From assembly GCA_024231215.1 (NCBI GenBank), contig JAAEQR010000099.1, positions 114,401 through 178,400 on the forward strand: a stretch of DNA of 64,000 nucleotides, given 5' to 3'. Position 1 is the stretch's first letter. Every line of letters begins with the position of its first letter. This document shows, piece after piece, positions 24,308-33,842 of the stretch. Source of the stretch: PVC group bacterium. GTDB lineage: Bacteria; Omnitrophota; Gorgyraeia; B26-G9. The position numbers and the translations under genes are program-made. Under the pieces are notes generated by a model. The model made no database searches. It was not told the origin of the DNA and saw only the letters and a list, made by a program, of their open reading frames with translations.

Positions 24308-26031
24308 TCCGATTAAAAAATAAGGGCAGAGGGATTTTACTTGCGCTAGTTTTTTTACTTGCGCTAAGTGTCTATATCCAATGCGGAATAACGGTTAAGG
24401 CGCAGGAGGCTCGTTTAGACGAGACGATTGATGATTCCGAGCTTGCTGAAGACGCAGTAGAAGCCAAGACAGCTATAGATCAGGTTGCAGATCCCAATGA
24501 ATTAATCTCATTGGATTTAAAAGGGGTTAATATCATTGAATTATTCAGGATACTTTCTTTAAAAACAGGCTCGACAATTGTTCCAAGTAAAGGAGTTAGC
24601 GGCAGGGTAACGATTTTTCTGAATAATATTAAGTTTGAAGACGCCTTGGATATTATTCTCGTGAGCCAGAATTTGGCGATGGAGACAAAGGGAGAGATTA
24701 TTTATGTGATGAATGCAGAGGAATACAATAGACTTTATGGAAGACATTATATAGAGAAAAGGAAATATAAAAGTATAAAGCTTACTTCCGCTAGTCCGAC
24801 AAATGTTTTTAATGCCTTAAGTCAGCTGAAATCAGATATCGGTAAAATTATTATAGATGAGGCTTCCGGAACAGTTCTCTTAGTTGATACCCCGGATAAA
24901 ATAGAATTGATGGAAAACGCGTTATACGAATTAGAATCAGTATTGGAAACCGCGGTTTTTGATTTAAATTATGCAAAGGCGGAAGATATTAAAGCGCATC
25001 TTTCGGAGGTTATTACTCCCGGAACCGGAAAAGTTATTGTTGATGAACGATCTTCAAAGGTTATGGTATATGACTTGCCTGTAAAAATGAAAAAAATAAG
25101 GAAACTGATGAAAGATTTTGACGCGGAAGAAAAGGAAGTTTTGATTGCCGCAGAAATCGTACAGGTAAATTTAAATGATGCTTTTAAGCGTGGTGTTGAT
25201 TGGGAAAAAATGTTTAGTGATAGAACCGGGATGGACGGGCTGGATTTAGTGAGCAAGTTTCCGGTTGCTCCGACCCTGTCTTTTTCTGGGAAAGTTTCGG
25301 TAGGTACGATCGAAGAGAGTATGTATAATGTGGCGATGGAGTTTATTCAGAGGTTTGGAGATGTAAAGATACTATCCCGACCGCGAATTGCCGTAATTAA
25401 CGGGGAAGAGGCTAAGATTATGGTTGGAAGGCGTGATGCCTATGTAACCCAGACATTGAGCCAGGCTGAGGCATCTACGGTTACTTCTGAATCCATAGAA
25501 TTTATTGACGTAGGCGTAAAGCTGAATGTTACTCCGACGATAAACGAAAAAGGATTTGTTATGTTGAAAATCAAGCCGGAAGTAAGCTCTGTGGCTGAAA
25601 CAATAACAACTTCTTTAGGTAGTCGTATCCCGATACTTGAGACCTCAGAGGCAGAAACTACGGTTAAAATAAAAGATGGAACAATGATTATGATTGCCGG
25701 ACTGATGAAGGAAGAAAAAAGAGAAACCCGCGAAGGTATTCCAGGATTGCACAAGATCCCTTTTCTTGGCGGATTGTTTGGTTCCCGCAGCAAAGCTAAA
25801 GTTAAAACCGAGCTGATAATTTTTATAACGCCGCATATTTTTACCGGAGAATTTTCAATTGATGGGGCAGAGCCGGTAAAGTTTATTCCGAAAGAAATGA
25901 TGACCGATGATATAAAAAGAACAATCATCTTAGAAGAAATAAATAAAATTACGCCGGAAAAAGACCCGGTTGAAGAAGTGCAGGAAGAGTTTGAAGTTAA
26001 AGATAAAGTGAAAGGACCAAAAGCATTTTAA
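24304..26031 (+). CDS. gspD: Secretin (GspD/PilQ family)
   Basis: 575 residues. An N-terminal signal peptide ends near VKAQEA, followed by an N0-like domain (LISLDLKGVNIIELFRILSLKTGSTI), N1/N2 repeats (YKSIKLTSASPTNVFNALSQL, FDLNYAKAEDIKAHLSEVI) and the C-terminal secretin core (VKILSRPRIAVINGEEAKIMVG, VGVKLNVTPTINEKGFVMLKI, GLHKIPFLGGLFGS, TELIIFITPHI). It forms the outer-membrane ring of a type II secretion or type IV pilus machine. The overlapping ATG at 24304 is chosen; one at 24292 would add four residues. It is somewhat shorter than typical GspD. Which machine it serves is open, as no ATPase, platform or pseudopilin gene is beside it. Confidence 0.93.
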   Translation: MIRLKNKGRGILLALVFLLALSVYIQCGITVKAQEARLDETIDDSELAEDAVEAKTAIDQVADPNELISLDLKGVNIIELFRILSLKTGSTIVPSKGVSGRVTIFLNNIKFEDALDIILVSQNLAMETKGEIIYVMNAEEYNRLYGRHYIEKRKYKSIKLTSASPTNVFNALSQLKSDIGKIIIDEASGTVLLVDTPDKIELMENALYELESVLETAVFDLNYAKAEDIKAHLSEVITPGTGKVIVDERSSKVMVYDLPVKMKKIRKLMKDFDAEEKEVLIAAEIVQVNLNDAFKRGVDWEKMFSDRTGMDGLDLVSKFPVAPTLSFSGKVSVGTIEESMYNVAMEFIQRFGDVKILSRPRIAVINGEEAKIMVGRRDAYVTQTLSQAEASTVTSESIEFIDVGVKLNVTPTINEKGFVMLKIKPEVSSVAETITTSLGSRIPILETSEAETTVKIKDGTMIMIAGLMKEEKRETREGIPGLHKIPFLGGLFGSRSKAKVKTELIIFITPHIFTGEFSIDGAEPVKFIPKEMMTDDIKRTIILEEINKITPEKDPVEEVQEEFEVKDKVKGPKAF

Positions 26032-26039
26032 AGGACAAT

Positions 26040-27230
26040 ATGTTAAAGAAAAAAATATTATTATATGTGTTGGTAGTGCTTATGGTGCAACAGAGCACAG
26101 TTATTTTTGCTGAGGATGAAACGATCCCGGCTACAGGCTATAAATTACAAATAAGTGAGAACAAAGCAACCGGGAATAAAGATGCCGCGGAAGCTGAATT
26201 GAATGATTTGCAGACGAAAATAGAGATTTTACGCACGATAAGCGTAGAGTTAAAACAAGAAAATACTCTTTTAAGGCGAAAAGTTGCGGAGCTTAAAGAG
26301 AGGGAGAAAGCTAACCGAAAAAAGGCAAAGAAGACAATAGTTCAGGAGAAGGAAAAGAGAGTTCTTGAATATAAAGAAAACATCGAAGAATTAGAATTGG
26401 AAAATGAAAAATTAGAGAAAACAATTGAATCGCTAAAAAAACAAACTAGCGATTTAGAGAAAGACAATAAGCATCTGGAAAAATTGTACAAAGAACAGGA
26501 ATATATTGCTAAAGGCAGGGGAAACTTAGCGCAGGGGTATAAAGAAAAAGTAAAAGAATTAAAAGACAGAAATGCAACTTTAAGAAAGCAGGTTAAGGGT
26601 TTTGATCAAAAGAACTGGTCTGATAAGAAAAAGCAATATCAGGGAGGCAGGGAAGAATATATTTCACAGCTTAAAGATGTGAATAAGGAAAAAGAAGAAT
26701 ACTCTTTAAAGATAGATGAATTTATTGGCCAGAAAGAATCTCTTATTACAGATGTTGACAATTTAATCAAGGAAAATCAGAATCTTGAAATAGCGATAAA
26801 CAAGATGTATGAAAAAGAAAACCAGTTGAGCGTGGCGTATAAAGACCTGGAGTCTTTATATCAGGAAAAAGAAAAAACCATAGAAAACTATAAGAGCAGA
26901 ATTGAAGCGGTTGAAGTTGTGGAAAAAGAATCGCAAAAGTTAAAGGAAGAAAAGAAGCAGTTGGTTGCGAGCTTATCGAAGGCTTATAATATATTGGGGA
27001 TAATGTATGCACAGGAAAAAGATTATAAAAAAGCGATCAAGGCATATGAACAAACTCTAAAGAATGATCCGGAAAACTCCAAGGCGCATTACTACTTAGG
27101 GTTGTTTTATGCATATGTAGAAACCGGGTCACAGAAAGCGATCGATCATCTTCAAAAATATAAAGATTCAGGAATCGATGAGCAGAATAAAAAGAGGACA
27201 GAAGAGCTAATAGAATTATTAAAGGATTAG
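26040..27230 (+). CDS. Exported coiled-coil protein with C-terminal TPR
   Basis: 396 residues: a signal peptide (KILLYVLVVLMVQQSTVIFAED), a very long coiled coil at about 50-320 rich in Glu and Lys with heptad-like Leu/Ile spacing, and one or two TPR units at about 320-370 (AYNILGIMYAQEKDYKKAIKAYEQTL, AHYYLGLFYAYVETG). No enzymatic motif is seen. It follows the secretin by eight bases and pairs with the next gene, which has the same plan. A periplasmic or surface scaffold role in the secretion apparatus is my inference. Confidence 0.75.
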   Translation: MLKKKILLYVLVVLMVQQSTVIFAEDETIPATGYKLQISENKATGNKDAAEAELNDLQTKIEILRTISVELKQENTLLRRKVAELKEREKANRKKAKKTIVQEKEKRVLEYKENIEELELENEKLEKTIESLKKQTSDLEKDNKHLEKLYKEQEYIAKGRGNLAQGYKEKVKELKDRNATLRKQVKGFDQKNWSDKKKQYQGGREEYISQLKDVNKEKEEYSLKIDEFIGQKESLITDVDNLIKENQNLEIAINKMYEKENQLSVAYKDLESLYQEKEKTIENYKSRIEAVEVVEKESQKLKEEKKQLVASLSKAYNILGIMYAQEKDYKKAIKAYEQTLKNDPENSKAHYYLGLFYAYVETGSQKAIDHLQKYKDSGIDEQNKKRTEELIELLKD

Positions 27231-27237
27231 GCCTCGA

Positions 27238-27987
27238 GTGAACAAGATAGTTATTTTTATTGTTTTGGGAGTAGTTGCCGCTGCATTTTTAGGAGCGGCT
27301 ATATTTTTCTATTCTGAAAATAAGAAATTAGAAGTAACAGTGTCTCAGCAGCAAAAAATTGCCGAGAGTTTAAAAGAAGAACTAGACAGAGTTAAAGAAA
27401 TAACTCAGAAGCATGATAAAGAAAAAGAAAAGATTCGTTCAGAATCGGTTTCATATATAGACTTAAATAATAAATTGCAGTCAGACAATGCGCAGATAGC
27501 TAAAGACATGGCCAAATCTGCCCGACAGATGAAGGAACAAGACGCTCAGATTGAAGAATTAAAAAAGCAATTAAAAAATAAGGAAGAAGAGCCAGCTCCT
27601 AAAGAAGAAATTGTTAAGCCATCTGAAAAAGAGAAACTGGAGAAACAAATAGAAAGCTTGAAAGAAAAGCTCAATGCTCAGGAAGAAGCTTTAAATAAGG
27701 AGCGAGCAATTTTCCAGTATAACTTAGGGGTTGCCTATAGCAAGGCAAAATTGTTTAATGAAGCGGTAGATGCGTTAAACAAATCTTTAGAGTTGGAAGA
27801 GGAGAATCCGGAGGCAAATTATAACCTGGGAGTAATATATCAGAAAGCCAGGCGCAATCCCGCGCGAGCAATATTTTACTATAAAAAATATCTGGAACTT
27901 AGCCCTGAGGCTGCGGACCGGATTGCTGTGCAGCGGGAAATAGACAGTCTTGGCGCAGATATGGTTGTGCCTTTAGACTTTAAGTGA
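27238..27987 (+). CDS. Membrane-anchored coiled-coil/TPR protein
   Basis: 249 residues starting at GTG. An N-terminal TM anchor (VIFIVLGVVAAAFLGAAIFFY) precedes a coiled coil at about 28-155 with a Pro/Glu break (EEPAPKEEIVKPSEK), and two TPRs at about 155-225 (IFQYNLGVAYSKAKLFNEAVDALNKSLE, ANYNLGVIYQKARRNPARAIFYYKKYLE). It shares its architecture with the preceding gene, suggesting a duplicated or interacting pair. The gap to each neighbour is under ten bases, so it is in the same operon. Confidence 0.75.
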   Translation: MNKIVIFIVLGVVAAAFLGAAIFFYSENKKLEVTVSQQQKIAESLKEELDRVKEITQKHDKEKEKIRSESVSYIDLNNKLQSDNAQIAKDMAKSARQMKEQDAQIEELKKQLKNKEEEPAPKEEIVKPSEKEKLEKQIESLKEKLNAQEEALNKERAIFQYNLGVAYSKAKLFNEAVDALNKSLELEEENPEANYNLGVIYQKARRNPARAIFYYKKYLELSPEAADRIAVQREIDSLGADMVVPLDFK

Positions 27988-27993
27988 TTTTTT

Positions 27994-29316
27994 ATGAAAG
28001 AAAAGAAACTTATTATAGGATTTAGTGTTTTTCTGATTCTCGTTATAAGTATCGGTTTTATCGGGATATTTCAGATCCATTCTTTGAGTAAAACTATCCA
28101 GGAACTCGGGAAAACCCATCTGCCCAGACAGAGATTTATTTTGCAGATGAAAATAAATAATACGCTTTATGCCATGGGGGTGCGCAACTATATTTTCTGG
28201 CGCATTTCTAAATATTTGCAGGCGGCTTCTATTGCATCTGATATGAATTTTATCGAAGAGTCCTCGGCTCGTTTTAGCCAGCATCTTGACGCCTATGCTG
28301 AGCTGGCAGATTCAGATGAACAGCAACAAGATATCACAACACTTAGAACGTCTATCCAAGAACTTGGAAATATGGGGATAAAAATTATTGAGTTGGCTGA
28401 CGCTACGGAGCAGGATAAAAACAAAATAAATAAATTGCTGATGGCGTTTGAAAACAAATCCTACAACCTGGACGATTTTTTAACGACATTGAGCAACAGT
28501 AATTTAAAGAGCATAGAATTTCAGCTGGAGTTAAGCGGGACTCAAAAAGATGCGTCAATATTAATTTTAATAGTTAGCTTATGTTTTAGCGGTGTTTTTG
28601 GCGTAGTAATCAGCGTTGTTGTCTATAAAAGCCTTAAGAAAGCACGAGAGCGCCGGGAAGTTCTTGTACAAAAAATGATTCGTATTGAAGAAGAAGAAAG
28701 AAAAAATCTTTCGCGACAAATTCATGATCAGCTAAGTCAGGATTTGAGCGCATTAAAGATATATTTAGAGCTTATTGAAAAAGATATTTCCGGCCAGGCA
28801 GCCGAACGAAAAGATAAAATAGAGAAAAGTAGAAAAATATTAGCTAACTTAATTGATCGCGGACATAATATTTCAGAAATGCTGCGTCCTCCAGAGCTTG
28901 ATGACTTGGGGTTGATAGAAAGCATTGGTGCCTTGGTGCGGGAGCATCAGGAAATTACCGGAAGAAAATACAAATATCATAAACCGGCAACAGAAGTTAA
29001 GCTGGCGTTTGAATATACACTTACGATTTATCGTGTGGCCCAGGAGTCGCTGACTAATATTGTAAAACATGCACGGGCAGAAAATATAACTATAGCTTTG
29101 CAGAAAAAGAGAAACGCTGTCTCTCTTTCTGTAAGTGATGATGGGGTTGGTTTTAATCATGCGTTATATCTAACTCGCAACCGCCGGCGTCAGGAAGATA
29201 AATTAAAACTAGGACTTCAGGGCTTGAGGGAAAGAGTAGAATTACTTGGCGGAAAACTAAGCGTAAAAACTGCGCCGGGAAAAGGAACAAAAATTGAAAT
29301 GAAATTGAGTGTATAA
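27994..29316 (+). CDS. NarL-type sensor histidine kinase (HisKA_3)
   Basis: 440 residues: TM1 at about 6-25, an extracytoplasmic four-helix-bundle-like sensor of about 160 residues, and TM2 at about 188-208. The HisKA_3 domain has EEEERKNLSRQIHDQLSQDL with the phospho-acceptor His244, and the HATPase domain has YRVAQESLTNIVKHA (N box), VSDDGVGF and GLQGLRERVELLGG. This belongs to the NarX/DegS/UhpB class. The ATG is six bases after the coiled-coil gene, so the kinase is in the secretin operon and may report on envelope or secretion state. The cognate regulator follows. Confidence 0.93.
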   Translation: MKEKKLIIGFSVFLILVISIGFIGIFQIHSLSKTIQELGKTHLPRQRFILQMKINNTLYAMGVRNYIFWRISKYLQAASIASDMNFIEESSARFSQHLDAYAELADSDEQQQDITTLRTSIQELGNMGIKIIELADATEQDKNKINKLLMAFENKSYNLDDFLTTLSNSNLKSIEFQLELSGTQKDASILILIVSLCFSGVFGVVISVVVYKSLKKARERREVLVQKMIRIEEEERKNLSRQIHDQLSQDLSALKIYLELIEKDISGQAAERKDKIEKSRKILANLIDRGHNISEMLRPPELDDLGLIESIGALVREHQEITGRKYKYHKPATEVKLAFEYTLTIYRVAQESLTNIVKHARAENITIALQKKRNAVSLSVSDDGVGFNHALYLTRNRRRQEDKLKLGLQGLRERVELLGGKLSVKTAPGKGTKIEMKLSV

Positions 29317-29333
29317 ATATTTGGAGTTCAAAT

Positions 29334-29981
29334 ATGGTTTTATCAGTATTGATCGCAGACGATCATGACATTATTCGCGAAGGCATAAAAAGCATATTAC
29401 AAAATAATGAAGAATATGTAGTATGTGGAGAAGCAGGCAACGGTGAAGAAGCATTGCACAAATCAGAAGAACTTAAGCCGGATATATTGCTTTTAGATAT
29501 TACTATGCCTAAACAAAGCGGGCTAGATTTGATCGAGCAGATCAAGTATATTCTTCCGGACACAAAAATTATTATTATTACAATGCACCGCGCAAATATT
29601 TACATTGATAAAGCATTCAACCTGGGGGTAAACGGATATCTTTTAAAAGAAAATGTAGTTGAAGATCTTTTACCTGCGCTGCGCTGTGTACGCAGGGGAG
29701 AGGTTTATATAAACCCAAAGCTATCTCAATATCTAATAGACAGGGGAACTAAAGATAAAGAACCGGACGAGGAAAACGTTATATTAACCGAACGCGAAAA
29801 CGATGTATTGCGTTTAGTTGTAGCCGGTAAAACTGCGAAAGAGATAGCAGAAGCCCTTTTTATCAGCCCGCGTACAGTGGAAAACTACAAAAACAACCTT
29901 CTTAAAAAGCTCAACCTTCACAGGACCTCTGACCTGATAAAATACGCGATAAAACATAAGATTGTCGATGTAGAAGAATAA
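29334..29981 (+). CDS. NarL/FixJ-family response regulator
   Basis: 215 residues. The receiver has the acidic pair at Asp9-Asp10, phospho-acceptor Asp55 in LLLDITMP, the Thr in IITMHR and the Lys in GYLLKEN. The LuxR-type helix-turn-helix is LTERENDVLRLVVAGKTAKEIAEALFISPRTVENYKNNLL. GGAG at 29322-29325 is its Shine-Dalgarno. It forms a standard pair with the upstream kinase and closes the operon. Confidence 0.95.
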   Translation: MVLSVLIADDHDIIREGIKSILQNNEEYVVCGEAGNGEEALHKSEELKPDILLLDITMPKQSGLDLIEQIKYILPDTKIIIITMHRANIYIDKAFNLGVNGYLLKENVVEDLLPALRCVRRGEVYINPKLSQYLIDRGTKDKEPDEENVILTERENDVLRLVVAGKTAKEIAEALFISPRTVENYKNNLLKKLNLHRTSDLIKYAIKHKIVDVEE

Positions 29982-30007
29982 CCCGCATCAAAACATTCCC
30001 CTGTACC

Positions 30008-30071
30008 CTTGCGAGACAATATAATCCCGGCCATATTAGTCTTATATAGTATAATAATAGTCTGGCTATTT
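30008..30071. repeat. RAYT-associated repeat, left side
   Basis: The stretch contains TTGCGAGAC (30009-30017) and ATAGTCTGGCT (30057-30067), words shared with the solo element at 1697-1737. TATAAT at 30050-30055 may serve the transposase gene. Symmetry is less clear than in the solo copy. Confidence 0.4.
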
Positions 30072-30097
30072 TGGTATTGTTATGGTAAAATAAGCTT

Positions 30098-30985
30098 ATG
30101 ATGAAAGATATAGAAAATAAAAATAACAAAGAAGAAGTAAAAGGGTATTTAACTTTAAACAAAAGATGTATTTTTGAAGGCGGGGTTTATCATGTCATAC
30201 AGCGTGCGCCGGGCCGCGAATTATTGTTTTTGGCAGAGGCGGATAATTTATATTTTTTGAAACTGTTAAAAGAAACGGTAAAAAGATTTGGCCTGGATTT
30301 ATTTTGTTTTGCCTTAATGCCAAATCATCTTCATCTTCTTTTAAAGATTAATGAAATAAATCTTTCCCAGGCAATGAAAAATTTGTTTGAGCGCTACGCG
30401 TATTATTTTAATAAAAAATACAAAAGAAAAGGGCATGTCTTTTCCGGAAGATACCGGGCGAGTGTTTGCAATGACAACAATTATTTTTTAGCTGCTTCAG
30501 TATATATCCACTTAAATCCGATTAAGGCAAATTTAACTAACGATGTGAAAGAGTACAGATGGAGCTCGATGAATTTATATGCAGCTTCTTCTAAAGAATC
30601 ATTTGTTAATACGGATTATATTCTTTCTGTTTTAAGTGAAGATATTAATAAAGCGCGCAGGAGATATGCGGAGCTTATCGCGGAAGGTTCAGAAATTAAA
30701 GAGTCAGCATGGATGGATAAAAGAACTGAGAAAAAAGTTGTGCAAAAAGTTTCACGCACTGTTAGTTCTATGATTGAACATGGCAAGAAAGAAGAGATAG
30801 ATGATTTAAATCGCATGATTGATATCTTTAAAATGAAAAAGAAGGTGTTGACGACGGAAGATAGCAATGCACGTAAATATTTGGTGCAACAATTATTGGC
30901 CAATGGCTTTTCCCACGGTGAGATTATAAAAGATCTGAATTTGAGCAGAGCAACGTTTTACCGCATTTATGCCGATCTTGAGTAG
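30098..30985 (+). CDS. REP-associated tyrosine transposase (RAYT, Y1/HUH family)
   Basis: 295 residues. The HUH motif MPNHLHLLLK has His77 and His79. The downstream helix with ERYAYYFNKKYKRKGHVFSGRY holds the catalytic tyrosine region and is the conserved RAYT/IS200-like block, followed by YIHLNPIKANL and YRWSSMNLY. The C-terminal third ends in a helix-turn-helix (NGFSHGEIIKDLNLSRATFYRIYADL), a common extension in this subgroup. Such proteins are usually single-copy domesticated transposases that spread short palindromes without moving themselves. Related short repeats flank the gene and recur at 1.7 kb. The frame is intact. Confidence 0.92.
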   Translation: MMKDIENKNNKEEVKGYLTLNKRCIFEGGVYHVIQRAPGRELLFLAEADNLYFLKLLKETVKRFGLDLFCFALMPNHLHLLLKINEINLSQAMKNLFERYAYYFNKKYKRKGHVFSGRYRASVCNDNNYFLAASVYIHLNPIKANLTNDVKEYRWSSMNLYAASSKESFVNTDYILSVLSEDINKARRRYAELIAEGSEIKESAWMDKRTEKKVVQKVSRTVSSMIEHGKKEEIDDLNRMIDIFKMKKKVLTTEDSNARKYLVQQLLANGFSHGEIIKDLNLSRATFYRIYADLE

Positions 30986-30987
30986 TT

Positions 30988-31050
30988 CCTGCGAGACTAA
31001 AATGGACTGGATTGTTAAGTGTTGTATGAGACTGAAATGAACACACTGAT
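30988..31050. repeat. RAYT-associated repeat, right side
   Basis: CCTGCGAGACTAAAATGGACTGG (30989-31010) matches the core of the solo element at 1703-1724 with few changes, and TATGAGACTGAAATG follows at 31025-31039. It begins directly after the transposase stop codon. Confidence 0.45.
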
Positions 31051-31192
31051 TGAAAATGATTGAAGAGGGAAAGATGCAAGGTAGAGTAGTTTGTGCAAGA
31101 AAAATGAGTAGTTTTGCGGGTGTAATAATAGGGTTAAAATATGATAAATTTATAGTATAGGGTTAGTAAACATATATAAAGGAAGCGAGCTA

Positions 31193-33829
31193 GTGAGGAG
31201 ATTGATCAAAATGCTAAAAAACCCCATACTATTATTTTTTCATTTTTTTAATTATATATTAGTAAAAACTTATTCTATAATTTCGCAAGGGAGGCATATC
31301 CCTCTTAGAGTTCAGTCAAACCCTATTTGTAATTCTGGCAGATTTTTACGAGTTTGTTGGATTTTTATTTTATGCTTGAGTGTGGTTCTGTGTGTGGGCC
31401 GCGTGCAGGCAGAAGTGGTTTCGTATATTTCCCCTTTGATCTGGAGCGTTGATGATCAGGGGGATTTTCTTTTAGAGGCTTCCAATGCCGCGGGGGTGTA
31501 TGAATTGCCCCGGGGGATTGAAATGGACGGGCAGATAACTTCTATAATCGCAAGCTGGGAGTTTGACGGCAAAGTGAGTTTAGAAGTAAGCGCGGATAAT
31601 GGGCTTACTTATACGCGCGCGATAAATGGAGTACCTTTAGTTGCAGGATTTAAGTCAGGTAGTATGCTTCGGTGGAAAGCAACATTAGGTCCAGATAGCG
31701 AGATGACCCAATTAAGCATTTCTTATACAAAAGCGGAAATGTTAGTGCATACATTTGAAAATCCGCAGCTTGCCGGATTTTCTTTTCGTAAGCAAATTAA
31801 GATTATAAATAATTCAGCGGAAGAAGTATTTAATTGTCAGGTTCCGATCACGATTGGTGAAACAAGTTCAGCGTCTGATTTTGATGTGCATTGCAATGGG
31901 GTTATCGCGGCTAACTTTGAAGATATTCGTTTTGCATGCGCGGATCAAAGAACAATACTTTCGCATTATCTGGAAGAGGTTAAAGGATCCTCGCCGGATC
32001 GTCAGGCAGTTGTCTGGGTAAAGATTCCGCAGGTTCCCGTGGGAGAGTTGTTGCTGTATGTGTATTACGGGAATGATAAAGCAGAAGATGTTTCTGATCC
32101 GGAAGAGGTGTTTGATTTTTATGATGAATTTAAGGGGTTTGATTTAAATCCCGTGAAGTGGCAGGTAAAGCATGGCAAGTATTCTGTATCAAAAAAAGGG
32201 TTGAGATTAGACGGAGCAGAAATTTTTACAAAGGTTTACCAGATTCAAGATGGAGTGATTGAGTATCAGGCTAAAGCAGATAAGGGGACAGAAATCAGAG
32301 TAATCGCACGAGGAGAAAAAGACAGCATGCTTGGCAGTGCTAATCAGGCCGCATATTCTTCAAATTATACCGGCGCAGAGCATTGTCTTGCGGTGGGAGA
32401 TATTGTGAAAGCGAATACAGCTACAGCTATTATTGCAAATATTGTTTATGATTATCGGGTGCAGCTAAAAGGCGCAGAGCTTTCTTTTCAGAGATATAGC
32501 GAAGGATTTAAAGAGCTGGAAGCAGAGGCCGTTTGCAGTGATGTAAAAGGATTAACTTCGGGGAATATCGGGTTAACAGTAAGTGCTGGCCGCAGAGCTT
32601 ATTTTTCCTGGATAAGAGTACGTAAGTTTTTGGCTGAAGGGGTAGTGGTTGATGAATCAGCTGCGCAGGCAGAAGCTGAAGCAGTAAAAATGCCGCATTT
32701 TTCCCGGATACAATTAAACGGTAAAGGGAACCTGGTGTTAGAAGATGGGCGCAGTAAAGGTAGTTATGTGTCCACTACAACAGTTTTAGCGTATGAGCCG
32801 CGTATGTTTATCCCCGAGTATCAGACAGCAGACAGTGAAAAGGGCGATGTTCAATTGGGAGTGTCTATGGACAATGGTAGTTTCTGGACAGAAGATACTC
32901 AGCAGAATCAGATGTATTTTTCAAAAAAGAAAGAGATGTCGGCAGATAAACTTAAATTCAAACTTGATTTTGAGCGAGTCAGAGGAGCATCTCCGGAAGT
33001 TGAAGAAATAAAAATAGAATACACCCTAGGAACTATAACTTTAATAGAGCCTAATGGCGCAGAAGAATGGCAGGCAGGCACAGAAGAGACGATTTTTTGG
33101 TCGGCTCAGGAATATGGTACAGAGCATAAAATGTCTTTGGAATATTCTATAAATAAAGGGGAGAGCTACGAAGCAATAACTAAGGTTGCAGAAAATACAG
33201 GCCAGTATATTTGGAGCATTCCTTCAGATATTTCCAGTGATCAAGTTTTTGTTAGAGTTTCGGATGCTAAGGATGGTAATGTTTTTGATGTTTCAGACAG
33301 TGTCTTTTCAATCTCAGGAGACGGAAAAGAGAAGCAAGATAAGAAGGATGAAGAAAAAAATAAAGAAGCTGTAAAAGATAATACTGACAAAATAGACGAA
33401 TCAGGGGATCTAGATGTAGAAGATCTTATGCAGGCAGGAGAACGCTCTGGGGCAAGATCTTATGATTTATTGATCAAGGTTGGAGATAATTCGCATCGGG
33501 ATCCTAAAAAAGATGCAAATGCTTATAAGGACGGCGATATTGTTGTGGTAAAGCCGACTGGGCATACTTGGGGTGCGTCAGAAAAAAAAGAATTTTTAAT
33601 TGTTCAGGTTCAGTTAACTGAATCAGAGGCAAAAACTTTAACCCGTCCAAAACAAATACCTACTGGAAATTTTGATGAAAATGGCAAACCTATAATGAGA
33701 CGGGTAAAAAGAAGAGCAAAAAAAATTAATTTAAAAAAACTTGGATTTTCCAGGTGGAAAAAAATGAAGGATGTACGTAAAATTTTGGATAATAAGGTAG
33801 TGGAAAAAACAGCGATTGAGAATAAATAA
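31193..33829 (+). CDS. DUF2341-containing surface protein
   Basis: 878 residues from a GTG with AGGAAG at 31180-31185. An unusually long N-terminal region precedes the hydrophobic export signal at about 54-72, ending GRVQAE. DUF2341 covers about 197-310 (FSFRKQIKIINNS, VPITIG, VWVKIPQVP, LLLYVYYGN). A beta-sandwich follows to about 490, and an Ig-like unit at 615-705 starts TLIEPNGAEEWQAGTEETIFW. A charged linker and an unrecognised C-terminal domain (YDLLIKVGDNSHRDPKKDANAYKDGD) end in a strongly basic tail. The gene lies 13 bases upstream of the giant gene and is probably in the same transcript. It looks like a secreted or surface partner of the giant protein. The function of the C-terminal domain is unknown to me. 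Confidence 0.85.
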   Translation: MRRLIKMLKNPILLFFHFFNYILVKTYSIISQGRHIPLRVQSNPICNSGRFLRVCWIFILCLSVVLCVGRVQAEVVSYISPLIWSVDDQGDFLLEASNAAGVYELPRGIEMDGQITSIIASWEFDGKVSLEVSADNGLTYTRAINGVPLVAGFKSGSMLRWKATLGPDSEMTQLSISYTKAEMLVHTFENPQLAGFSFRKQIKIINNSAEEVFNCQVPITIGETSSASDFDVHCNGVIAANFEDIRFACADQRTILSHYLEEVKGSSPDRQAVVWVKIPQVPVGELLLYVYYGNDKAEDVSDPEEVFDFYDEFKGFDLNPVKWQVKHGKYSVSKKGLRLDGAEIFTKVYQIQDGVIEYQAKADKGTEIRVIARGEKDSMLGSANQAAYSSNYTGAEHCLAVGDIVKANTATAIIANIVYDYRVQLKGAELSFQRYSEGFKELEAEAVCSDVKGLTSGNIGLTVSAGRRAYFSWIRVRKFLAEGVVVDESAAQAEAEAVKMPHFSRIQLNGKGNLVLEDGRSKGSYVSTTTVLAYEPRMFIPEYQTADSEKGDVQLGVSMDNGSFWTEDTQQNQMYFSKKKEMSADKLKFKLDFERVRGASPEVEEIKIEYTLGTITLIEPNGAEEWQAGTEETIFWSAQEYGTEHKMSLEYSINKGESYEAITKVAENTGQYIWSIPSDISSDQVFVRVSDAKDGNVFDVSDSVFSISGDGKEKQDKKDEEKNKEAVKDNTDKIDESGDLDVEDLMQAGERSGARSYDLLIKVGDNSHRDPKKDANAYKDGDIVVVKPTGHTWGASEKKEFLIVQVQLTESEAKTLTRPKQIPTGNFDENGKPIMRRVKRRAKKINLKKLGFSRWKKMKDVRKILDNKVVEKTAIENK

Positions 33830-33842
33830 TCCGAAAGAAAAC

